A stretch of 5,632 bases of DNA from an uncultured Prevotellaceae bacterium (GTDB lineage Bacteria > Bacteroidota > Bacteroidia > Bacteroidales > Bacteroidaceae). The stretch is taken from NCBI GenBank assembly GCA_905202115.1, contig CAJKQZ010000158.1, forward strand, positions 1 through 5,632, given 5' to 3'. Of this stretch, positions 1 to 5,497 are shown piece after piece. The notes beneath the pieces were generated by a model. It worked only from the letters and a program-made list of their open reading frames with translations. It was not told the origin of the DNA and searched no databases. Both the position numbers and the translations under genes were made by a program. How positions within the stretch are numbered: position 1 is the stretch's first letter; each line of letters begins with the position of its first letter.

Positions 1-1015
1 GTGTGCCTGCGGTTATGAGCCCTTCCTGCATAAAAGTAAGCGCTTGCGTGGGCTTGAATGTGGAGCCGGGGGGATATTGACCGCTTATGGCTCGGTTAAG
101 CAGGGGCTTTAACGGATCTTTGCTCAGTTTGACATGGTTTTTTCCGCGGTCTCTTCCTACCATTAGGCGGGGATCGTATGTTGGCGAGGATACCATGCAG
201 AGAATCTCGCCGGTGCTCGGTTCGATGGCTACTATCGAGCCGATTTTTCCCTCCATTATCCGCTCTCCCAATGCCTGCAGCTCGATATCTAAGCTCAGTT
301 TGAGGTTGTGTCCAGGTTGAGGCCTGTGATCTAAAGCACCGTCCATATAACGTCCTTTTATTTGTCCATGAACGTTGCGTAGCAGGACTTCCATTCCTTT
401 TTCGCCTCTCAGTTGCTTCTCGTAAGAACGTTCCACTCCGTTCTTTCCTATAAAATCTCCAGGGCGGTAGTAATCGTCATCGTCTATGTTTTTTTGAGAT
501 ACTTCACCAACGTCGCCGAGTATGTGCGCTCCTACACCGTATGTATAGCGGCGTATGCTTCGGTGCTCCACGTAGAATCCTTTGAACTTGAAAAGCTTTT
601 CTTCTATCTGGGAAAATTCTTCGGCTGGTATTTGGCTGAGAAAAAGTTGCTCGGTGTAGAATGAATATCCGGGGTTTTTGGCCCTGTTCTTTATGTCGAG
701 CATACGGTTTATGTAAAACTCTTTTGTTATTCCGAGCGTACGGCAAAAATCCAACGTGTCTATTCCTCTTTGTTCGCTCATGATGACCATTAGATTGTAT
801 GCCGGCTCATTGTAAACAAGCAGTTTGTTGTTGCGATCAGTTATGAGACCGCGCGAGGGATACAGGAGCTTTTTAAGAAAAGCGTTGGAGTCGGCGTTCT
901 TTTTATAGTCGTCGCTCAGAATCTGCAGACTGAAAAGGCGTATAAGGTATATTAATACGATGGCTACTGCCATGCCACCGATAACATATTTCCTGTTTTC
1001 GAGATTTCCGCTCAT
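1..1015 (-). CDS. mrdA: Penicillin-binding protein 2 (elongasome transpeptidase), N-terminal 338 residues, 3' end cut by window
   Basis: This is a class B penicillin-binding protein, the inner-membrane peptidoglycan transpeptidase that cross-links lateral-wall peptidoglycan together with RodA. The reading frame is open from the ATG at 1015 to the left edge, giving 338 codons of an expected 600 or more. Residues 10-33 form one membrane anchor. The non-catalytic dimerisation region follows, with PSRGLITDRN at 53-62, YTYGVGAHILGDVGEV at 157-172 and NGVERSYEKQLRG at 192-204. The transpeptidase domain starts near residue 235. The catalytic motif is visible as YPPGSTFKP, with the nucleophile S318 and K321 (codons at 53-64). 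The SxN and KTG motifs would lie beyond the edge. The start ATG overlaps the mreD stop codon as ATGA, which indicates translational coupling. Identification is firm; the symbol mrdA (pbpA in some genomes) follows from the position after mreD. Confidence 0.96.
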   Translation of the reverse strand, partial: MSGNLENRKYVIGGMAVAIVLIYLIRLFSLQILSDDYKKNADSNAFLKKLLYPSRGLITDRNNKLLVYNEPAYNLMVIMSEQRGIDTLDFCRTLGITKEFYINRMLDIKNRAKNPGYSFYTEQLFLSQIPAEEFSQIEEKLFKFKGFYVEHRSIRRYTYGVGAHILGDVGEVSQKNIDDDDYYRPGDFIGKNGVERSYEKQLRGEKGMEVLLRNVHGQIKGRYMDGALDHRPQPGHNLKLSLDIELQALGERIMEGKIGSIVAIEPSTGEILCMVSSPTYDPRLMVGRDRGKNHVKLSKDPLKPLLNRAISGQYPPGSTFKPTQALTFMQEGLITAGT

Positions 1016-1530
1016 TCGGTTCTTCTGTTTCCGCTTGTTCTTATGCCTTCAATGGCGGAAATAATTAAAATAGTCAGCAACGAACTCCCGCCGATGTTGA
1101 TAAGTGTGTCTTGCCAGTTGAAAAAGGAGAAGGCCTCTAAGGCAAAGAAAATTATTTCGCAGAACACTACGTTTATCACAACGTATCGCATGTACGCGCC
1201 CCAGCCCATTTTGCGCGCAGAAGGAATTATCGTTTCATCGTCCTCGGTCATGGAATTTATTTTGAGCAGCCACGGTTGTATCATGGCTGTAGCTGTGAGC
1301 GACGCGGCTGCAACTCCCGGAGTGTTGGTGAATGTATCGGCTATGAATCCGAAAGCGAAGCTCCACAGCAACATAGCCGAGCGTTGAGCGTCGCTCGGAA
1401 ATAAAATGACGAAATATACCGCGATGAAAGGCGTTGCATAGCCGAGAATGTGCACGTGGTCGAATACCAGCACCTGCAACGCTAACAAAAGCATGAACCA
1501 GCCGAGTCTTTTCAAGAATGTGCTAATCAT
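1012..1530 (-). CDS. mreD: Rod shape-determining protein MreD
   Basis: MreD is the small polytopic inner-membrane protein of the elongasome that partners with MreC. The protein is 172 residues, normal for the family, and mostly hydrophobic, with about five predicted membrane segments (roughly 9-25, 29-46, 52-68, 115-135, 147-162). The segment GFIADTFTNTPGVAAAS (residues 61-77) matches the conserved G-x-x-x-D-x-F-x-x-x-P-G pattern of MreD proteins. The frame stays open upstream to an ATG at 1602, but that would add 24 very polar residues and overlap mreC by 32 bases. The ATG at 1530 instead places the start directly before the first hydrophobic segment, 40 bases after the mreC stop, so it is preferred. 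The stop codon overlaps the mrdA start by four bases. MreD is poorly conserved in sequence, so the call rests on topology, the motif and the gene order. Confidence 0.92.
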   Translation of the reverse strand: MISTFLKRLGWFMLLLALQVLVFDHVHILGYATPFIAVYFVILFPSDAQRSAMLLWSFAFGFIADTFTNTPGVAAASLTATAMIQPWLLKINSMTEDDETIIPSARKMGWGAYMRYVVINVVFCEIIFFALEAFSFFNWQDTLINIGGSSLLTILIISAIEGIRTSGNRRTE

Positions 1531-1570
1531 GATGTCTTGGTTTTTCTTTCGGGTGTGCTTTGTGGTGATG

Positions 1571-2431
1571 TCAATTGCGGTTTGTTTCCGCTTCGGCTGC
1601 ATGAACCCGCAGTGTGTCTACTTCTGCTTTGTTGCGGTTTGAGATAACGCATACGTTTCTAAGGTTTGCAAATTCTGTGGCAAGGTTCACTTTCACTCTG
1701 TAGGACATTCCGTCGCGCGAGTTTCCGATTGCCAGGATTTTTCCTACGAACAGTCCTGGCGGAAAAACCGATGAATATCCGCTTGTCTCCACATAATCTC
1801 CCACTTTGAAGCGGGCGTATCGCGGTACGTCGTTAAGATATGCTACAAGCGGGCTGCCGCCTTCCCAACTTAGGTATCCGAAGAAATTATGTCCCCGAAT
1901 GCGGCAGCTTATGCTTGACTTTTTGTTCAGAACCGGCATAATCAGACTGTAATGTCGGTTTGTAAGGTAAACGATTCCTACTATTCCGCCTCCTCCTACG
2001 ACTCCCATTTCAGAACGTACGCCATCGGCTTCGCCTTTGTCGATTACGATGTAATTGTTTGCCTTTGTTATGCTGTTTGAAGTCACTGTGGCCGGAATTA
2101 TATCGTAATAGCCGAGCAGTGTGTGCTGTTTTTCGTCGATGAACGCTGAGTCGGCACCCATGTACCGGAGTGCGTCGCGCAATTCATTTACCTGCCGTTG
2201 CAGCATTATGTTCCGCATGGTCAGATCCTCGTTTATTTTTCCGAGGTTTACGTATGCCATTATATCTGAATACTTCTTGTTCACTGCTGCCGTGAAGTCA
2301 TTGGCCGAAGTAAGCCAAATACTTGCCTGGTAGTCGTTGAAACGGAACAGCATTACCATACTTGCGCTTTCAAGTATGAGAAATACGAACCAGTGAAAGT
2401 AGCTTTTAAAGAATTCTATCAGATTGTGCAT
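1571..2431 (-). CDS. mreC: Rod shape-determining protein MreC
   Basis: MreC is a bitopic periplasmic scaffold protein that links MreB and MreD to PBP2 and activates the elongasome. The protein has 286 residues, normal length. Residues 1-12 are cytoplasmic and residues 13-30 form the single membrane helix. A helical, probably coiled-coil stretch covers about 55-92. The beta-rich periplasmic domain follows, with NYIVIDKGEADGV (126-138), GVVGGGGIVGIV (143-154) and GDYVETSGYSSVFPPGLFVG (211-230), the last being a hallmark of the family. The last 20 or so residues are a charged tail. The start ATG at 2431 is preceded closely by AGAGGA, which is nearly adjacent to the start codon and so weak as a ribosome site. 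The gene sits 135 bases after mreB, an unusually wide gap for this operon that contains a strong hairpin, and 40 bases before mreD. Confidence 0.96.
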   Translation of the reverse strand: MHNLIEFFKSYFHWFVFLILESASMVMLFRFNDYQASIWLTSANDFTAAVNKKYSDIMAYVNLGKINEDLTMRNIMLQRQVNELRDALRYMGADSAFIDEKQHTLLGYYDIIPATVTSNSITKANNYIVIDKGEADGVRSEMGVVGGGGIVGIVYLTNRHYSLIMPVLNKKSSISCRIRGHNFFGYLSWEGGSPLVAYLNDVPRYARFKVGDYVETSGYSSVFPPGLFVGKILAIGNSRDGMSYRVKVNLATEFANLRNVCVISNRNKAEVDTLRVHAAEAETNRN

Positions 2432-2487
2432 TCCTCTGCCGTCTTTCTGCGGAGCTTGAAGTTCTTATTTGTGTGTTTAACGGTCAA

Positions 2488-2530
2488 AAATGGTTAGAGG
2501 AAGCATTTTTGTATTGCCCTCTAACCATTT
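2488..2530 (-). terminator. Perfect 13-bp hairpin between mreB and mreC, possible attenuator or partial terminator
   Basis: Positions 2488-2500 (AAATGGTTAGAGG) and 2518-2530 (CCTCTAACCATTT) are perfect inverted repeats separated by 17 bases. Inside the loop GCA (2503-2505) can pair with TGC (2515-2517) across a two-base bulge. Read in the direction of the operon, the 3' arm runs into five T residues (complement of 2486-2490), three of which belong to the stem. The hairpin starts 36 bases after the mreB stop and ends 56 bases before the mreC start. The tail is short for a full intrinsic terminator, and no convincing TAnnTTTG promoter follows it. Partial termination, or a structure that protects the mreB mRNA 3' end, is therefore more likely than a complete stop. 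The structure is seen directly; the function is inferred. Confidence 0.55.
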
Positions 2531-2566
2531 GTCGTTTTGTCAAACCGGATATTTTCTGCCGGTGTG

Positions 2567-3628
2567 TTATCTCATTAGGAATGAATAGTGGTTTACGTTC
2601 TTGAGAGCCACGCCCGTACCTTTTGCCACGCAGAGCAAGGGATCTTTCGCCACGTGGAATTTGATGTTTATCTTGTCGGTAAGGCGTTTGTCGAGTCCGC
2701 GGAGCAATGCTCCTCCGCCGGTTATGTAGATACCGTTGTGTACGATGTCGGCATATATTTCGGGCGGTGTGTTTTCCAATGCGTTTAGTACGGCTGCCTC
2801 TATTTTTGCGATGCTTTTCTCAAGGCAGTGGGCTATTTCCTGATAGCATACGGGCACTTCCATAGGCAGTGCCGTTATTCTGTTCGGTCCGTTTACTATA
2901 TAGTCTTCGGGTCCCTGGTCGCCTAAGTCGGTAAGTGCGCTTCCAACGTGTACTTTTATTCGTTCGGCCATACGTTCGCTCACTTTCACGTTGTGTTGGT
3001 GGGCCATATAGGCTTGTATGTCGGCGTTGAAGTCATCGCCGGCCATTTTTATGGAGTTGTTCGACACAATACCGCCGAGCGATATTACGGCTATCTCTGT
3101 TGTGCCTCCGCCTATGTCGACGATCATGTTTCCTTCGGGCGCTTCGACGTTAAGGCAGTCTTTTTCGTCCATGCCCGATTCTTTCTGTTCCTCACCTATG
3201 CCTATTGCTGCGGCCATAGGTTCGAAAATCAGATATACGTCGCGTCCGCCGGCGTGTTCGGCCGAGTCACGCACGGCACGTAGCTCCACTTCGGTCGAGC
3301 CGGAGGGAACTCCGATTACCATTCGCAACGACGGCGAGAATAGGTGGCTTCCTTTTTTCGCTCTCTTTATAAGTCCGCGCATCATTTGCTCGCAGGCATA
3401 GAAGTCGGCAATCACTCCGTCTCGCAGCGGGCGTATCACGCGGAAGTTGTCGTTCGATTTTTCGTACATCAGCTTGGCTTCTTCGCCCACCTTGACCATT
3501 TTGTTGGTTTGACGGTCGAGTGCCACTACCGAAGGCTCGTTAACCACTATTTCGTCATCGCTTATGATGATTGTGTTGGCGGTGCCGAGGTCCATTGCCA
3601 GTTCCTGGGTAAATGAAAAGAATCCCAT
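2567..3628 (-). CDS. mreB: Rod shape-determining protein MreB, bacterial actin
   Basis: MreB is an actin-like ATPase that forms membrane-bound filaments and guides lateral peptidoglycan synthesis. The protein has 353 residues, slightly longer than the usual 335-345. The nucleotide-binding motifs are intact: phosphate-1 loop MDLGTANTI (12-20), PLRDGVIADF (67-76), IGVPSGSTEVE (105-115), EPMAAAIGIG (136-145), phosphate-2 loop VDIGGGTTEIAV (170-181) and adenosine motif YITGGGALLRGLDKRL (301-316). The N-terminal MGFFSF resembles the hydrophobic membrane-tethering end of MreB. Between residues 145 and 161 there is a polar insertion of about 15 residues, which I do not recall from Bacteroides MreB, where IGIG runs almost directly into the sequence matching VEAPEGNMIVDIGGG. 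The ATG at 3628 starts 50 bases after the purH stop, with no hairpin between them, so co-transcription with purH is likely. Confidence 0.98.
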   Translation of the reverse strand: MGFFSFTQELAMDLGTANTIIISDDEIVVNEPSVVALDRQTNKMVKVGEEAKLMYEKSNDNFRVIRPLRDGVIADFYACEQMMRGLIKRAKKGSHLFSPSLRMVIGVPSGSTEVELRAVRDSAEHAGGRDVYLIFEPMAAAIGIGEEQKESGMDEKDCLNVEAPEGNMIVDIGGGTTEIAVISLGGIVSNNSIKMAGDDFNADIQAYMAHQHNVKVSERMAERIKVHVGSALTDLGDQGPEDYIVNGPNRITALPMEVPVCYQEIAHCLEKSIAKIEAAVLNALENTPPEIYADIVHNGIYITGGGALLRGLDKRLTDKINIKFHVAKDPLLCVAKGTGVALKNVNHYSFLMR

Positions 3629-3678
3629 TGCTTCCGGTTGGTTAATGTTTTGGTGTTGTGATTGATTTTTTCGTTTTT

Positions 3679-4278
3679 TTACTTTCCGTTTGCAAAGTAT
3701 TCGTGTATGGCGGTGTCGTAGTGGCTGCTTACGGCAAAAGCGCGTTCAGCAAAGTGCCTGCGGTCTTCGAGCGACGAGTTCGCGCCTTTTTCGTTGAGCA
3801 TTGCAAGCAGGTCGGCGTATTCCGCTTTTGAGGGAACTATTATCACGTCATTGAAGTTTTTGGCTCCGGCGCGTATGAGCGATATACCGCCTATGTCGAT
3901 TTTCTCGATTATGTCGGCTTCGGAGGCTCCGCTTTTCACGGTTTCCTCAAAGGGGTAGAGGTCGACGATTACGAGGTCGATGGGCGGGATTTCATATTTC
4001 TGCATTTCTTTTGCGTCGCTTTCGAGTTCTCTCCGGCCGAGTATTCCGCCGAATATTTTGGGGTGGAGTGTTTTCACGCGTCCTCCGAGAATGGAGGGAT
4101 ATGTGGTTATTTCTTCCACTTTAGTGCATTCGTGGCCGAGGCTTTCGATAAACGACTGTGTACCGCCGGTGGAGAGGAATTTCACTCCTTCGGCGCTGAG
4201 TTTGTTGAGTATTTCTTCAAGCCCGTCTTTGTGGAAAACCGAGATGAGGGCTGTTTTGATTGGCTTTTGTTGGCTCAT
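3679..4278 (-). CDS. purH: Stand-alone IMP cyclohydrolase (PurH N-terminal domain only)
   Basis: IMP cyclohydrolase closes the second ring of the purine base, converting FAICAR to IMP, the last step of de novo purine synthesis. Most bacterial PurH proteins are about 510-535 residues and carry this domain fused to AICAR transformylase. Here the frame stops at 199 residues and only 50 bases separate it from mreB, so the second domain is absent rather than frameshifted. The MGS-like fold is complete: SVFHKDGL (13-20), FLSTGGT (34-40), GRVKTLHPKIFGGIL (66-80), DLVIVDLYPFE (101-111), KIDIGGISLIRAGAKN (126-141) and AFAVSSHYDTAI (180-191). K69, Y108, D128 and K140 align with the substrate-site residues K66, Y104, D125 and K137 of the vertebrate enzyme. 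An upstream TTG at 4308 lies inside the promoter-like box, so the ATG at 4278 is chosen. The function is sound; a separate AICAR transformylase must be sought elsewhere. Confidence 0.93.
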   Translation of the reverse strand: MSQQKPIKTALISVFHKDGLEEILNKLSAEGVKFLSTGGTQSFIESLGHECTKVEEITTYPSILGGRVKTLHPKIFGGILGRRELESDAKEMQKYEIPPIDLVIVDLYPFEETVKSGASEADIIEKIDIGGISLIRAGAKNFNDVIIVPSKAEYADLLAMLNEKGANSSLEDRRHFAERAFAVSSHYDTAIHEYFANGK

Positions 4279-4305
4279 TTCTTTGATTATTGCGTAGTTC
4301 GATTG

Positions 4306-4334
4306 CAAAGTTATGAATTTTCTGCAATTACAAC
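4306..4334 (-). promoter_or_regulatory. Bacteroidota-type promoter for purH-mre operon
   Basis: On the minus strand TAACTTTG (4306-4313) matches the TAnnTTTG -7 consensus of the Bacteroidota primary sigma factor. GTTG (4331-4334) lies 17 bases upstream and could serve as the -33 element, a little closer than the usual 19-21. Transcription would begin near 4298-4300 and give a leader of about 20 bases before the ATG at 4278. A 6-bp inverted repeat, ATTGCA at 4302-4307 and TGCAAT at 4323-4328, flanks the -7 box. The box match is exact and well placed; no experimental start is known. Confidence 0.6.
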
Positions 4335-4341
4335 GGTATAC

Positions 4342-4376
4342 CGCAAGGGCTATATTATAAAAAAAGTGCCCTTGCG
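4342..4376. repeat. 9-bp inverted repeat between thioesterase gene and purH promoter
   Basis: CGCAAGGGC (4342-4350) and GCCCTTGCG (4368-4376) are perfect inverted repeats with a 17-base AT-rich spacer holding an A7/T7 run. The run lies inside the loop, and no T-tract follows the stem in either direction, so it does not fit a normal intrinsic terminator. It lies 25 bases after the thioesterase stop and just upstream of the proposed purH -33 element. A 10-bp palindrome CGGTATACCG (4334-4343) adjoins and slightly overlaps the left arm. It may be a weak terminator for the upstream gene or an operator; the sequence does not decide. Confidence 0.45.
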
Positions 4377-4401
4377 TGCGGTCTTTGTTTCTTGTGTGTT
4401 G

Positions 4402-4839
4402 TCAGAGCAGTATGTTGGCTTCGTATTCTTTTATGCGTCGGCGTATTTCGTCGGGTATTTCCACGCTGTCGCCTATTTTTACGGAAAAACACACCATAAC
4501 CGTGCGGCATACGCTGACAACGCATTTTGTTTTCACGTTCACTATTTGGTGCATTACCGTGAAACTTTTGTTTCCGAGTCGGGCTACGGATGTTTCAACG
4601 GCTATTTTGTCGCCGAAAAGAACAGGGTGTATGAAGTCGGCGTTGATATTGGCTACCACGGGAATGATGTCGTATTTTCGGGTGATGTCGGCAAGTACGG
4701 CCTTGAAATATTCGGTCTTGGCAAGGTCGTATAGAGAAAAAAGCACCGAGTTGTTCACGTGTCCGAACTGGTCTACGTCGCTGAATCTTAATTGTACGGG
4801 AAGTTTGTGCCGGTATATCTGTATGGGTTGTTCTTCCAT
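4402..4839 (-). CDS. Hotdog-fold acyl-CoA thioesterase (4HBT / YbgC-like family)
   Basis: The protein has 145 residues and belongs to the 4-hydroxybenzoyl-CoA thioesterase-like hotdog family, cytosolic enzymes that hydrolyse acyl-CoA or acyl-ACP thioesters. The signature is LRFSDVDQFGHVNNSVLFSL (17-36): D21/D23 and the GHVNN segment correspond to the active-site end of the central hotdog helix. The repeated beta strands follow, for example PVVANINADFIHPVLFGDKI (60-79) and SFTVMHQIVN (92-101). No signal peptide or membrane segment is seen. The frame extends to an ATG at 4875, but that overlaps the upstream lipoprotein gene by 34 bases and adds a basic 12-residue leader. The ATG at 4839 leaves a two-base gap and a normal length. 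The close spacing makes it a partner in the lipoprotein's transcript. The exact substrate cannot be read from sequence. Confidence 0.88.
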   Translation of the reverse strand: MEEQPIQIYRHKLPVQLRFSDVDQFGHVNNSVLFSLYDLAKTEYFKAVLADITRKYDIIPVVANINADFIHPVLFGDKIAVETSVARLGNKSFTVMHQIVNVKTKCVVSVCRTVMVCFSVKIGDSVEIPDEIRRRIKEYEANILL

Positions 4840-4841
4840 AG

Positions 4842-5249
4842 TCAGTTTTCTTTTTGTTTTGCGGAGCGGTTCCACACCTGGTCGAAGTATGCGTAGTTCC
4901 CTCCGCCGAAGTTTATGTAAAGCCGGCCGTAGTCTACGAATCTGTAAGCCCAGTGGTCTTCCGTGCCGTAGTCATAGTAATATATGTGCAGGTATCTCGA
5001 GCCGGGCTCCCATTCGAATCTGTCGCTCGACACTATGAAATCGCCTTCCCAGTCTTCGATTATTCCGAAGCCGTCGCTGTAGAATGTTATTGTCGTGAGA
5101 TAGTATCCGTCGTAGCTTGTGGAGTACCATTTTCCGTAAAAATCGCTGTCGTAGTAGCGGTGGTGGATGTCCGATTCGCACGAGGTGAACGCAAGGCAAA
5201 GCATCAGCGCGAATGCGGCAGTTATAGTTGTTATTGCATTCCTTTTCAT
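4842..5249 (-). CDS. Small tyrosine-rich putative lipoprotein, possibly lipocalin-like
   Basis: I do not recognise a named family. The 135-residue product starts MKRN, then has a hydrophobic signal segment (5-21) and a lipobox-like LAFTSC with C24 as the likely lipidated residue. The mature part begins CESD, with acidic residues close to the cysteine as in many exported Bacteroidota lipoproteins. The mature 112 residues contain 18 Tyr and 5 Trp, in alternating aromatic strands such as RYLHIYYYDY (85-94). The segment FYGKWYSTSYDGYYL (37-51), followed by TFYSDGFGIIED (55-66), resembles the opening G-x-W strand and turn of short lipocalin-like beta-barrel proteins of this phylum, but this is only a resemblance. 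It would be anchored to the outer membrane. It is the first gene of a likely two-gene transcript with the thioesterase, with a promoter-like box 29 bases upstream of the ATG at 5249. Confidence 0.8.
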   Translation of the reverse strand: MKRNAITTITAAFALMLCLAFTSCESDIHHRYYDSDFYGKWYSTSYDGYYLTTITFYSDGFGIIEDWEGDFIVSSDRFEWEPGSRYLHIYYYDYGTEDHWAYRFVDYGRLYINFGGGNYAYFDQVWNRSAKQKEN

Positions 5250-5277
5250 TTCGATTCTGTTTTGATAGTTATCGTTA

Positions 5278-5285
5278 CAAATTTA
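5278..5285 (-). promoter_or_regulatory. Promoter -7 box upstream of the lipoprotein gene
   Basis: TAAATTTG on the minus strand is an exact match to the Bacteroidota TAnnTTTG -7 element. It lies 28 bases before the lipoprotein ATG and would give a leader of about 20 bases. No good TTTG is found at the -33 distance; only ACTTCC lies there, so the upstream element is weak or absent. The placement matches the purH promoter-like site elsewhere in the window. Confidence 0.5.
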
Positions 5286-5497
5286 ACTAATAAATCTGTC
5301 GGAAGTACGGATAAGGATGATATTTAACTCTTTTTATGCCGTTTTGCCGATGTGCGGAAAAATGTGTGCGAAATATCCAAATCTGTACATATCATCGGGG
5401 CTTTTATGCGTTTGTATGGCAGAGGGGAATCTTACGGTTTCAGCCGCGTTGCAAGAGATGATTTTCGGTCGGGCGGAAAACAGGCGGAGAAAGGTTT
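5286..5497. other. Intergenic stretch with no supported gene
   Basis: From the lipoprotein ATG (5249) to the right edge there are 383 bases with no firm gene. Besides the lipoprotein -7 box, this part holds no clear hairpin, RNA gene or repeat. A plus-strand frame at 5317-5568 (83 codons) is open, but it has scattered cysteines, no recognisable domain and a start with no spaced ribosome site, so it is not called. A near match to the -7 box on the plus strand, TGCGTTTG at 5407-5414, has no partner at -33. GGAG at 5486-5489, 8 bases before the ATG at 5498, is the only ribosome-site-like motif that fits a start. Confidence 0.5.

Noticed and set aside
504..746. Minus-strand 80-codon frame and plus-strand 413-664 frame within mrdA
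   Set aside because: Both lie inside the PBP2 coding frame, which is continuous and clearly homologous through this stretch.
1531..1602. Longer mreD form starting at an ATG at 1602
   Set aside because: It overlaps mreC by 32 bases and adds 24 highly charged residues before a membrane protein; the ATG at 1530 fits the family length.
2948..3616. Plus-strand frames opposite mreB (2948-3283, 3018-3401, 3344-3616)
   Set aside because: mreB is unambiguous on the minus strand and these are frame shadows of its conserved codons.
3679..3681. PurH truncation caused by a simple frameshift or nonsense change
   Set aside because: Only 50 A/T-rich bases separate the stop from mreB, so there is no room for any remnant of the second domain.
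4279..4308. Longer purH form starting at a TTG at 4308
   Set aside because: The added 10 residues do not match the family, the codon lies inside the TAACTTTG promoter-like box, and the ATG at 4278 gives the usual N-terminus just before the first beta strand.
4342..4376. Intrinsic terminator for the thioesterase transcript
   Set aside because: The T-run lies in the loop rather than after the stem in either direction, so I list it only as an inverted repeat.
4840..4875. Longer thioesterase form starting at an ATG at 4875
   Set aside because: It overlaps the lipoprotein gene by 34 bases and adds a basic leader not seen in hotdog thioesterases.
4063..5327. Long plus-strand reading frames (4063-4734, 4376-5038, 4854-5327)
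   Set aside because: They lie antisense to recognisable genes (purH, thioesterase, lipoprotein), have biased shadow-like composition and show no domain of their own.
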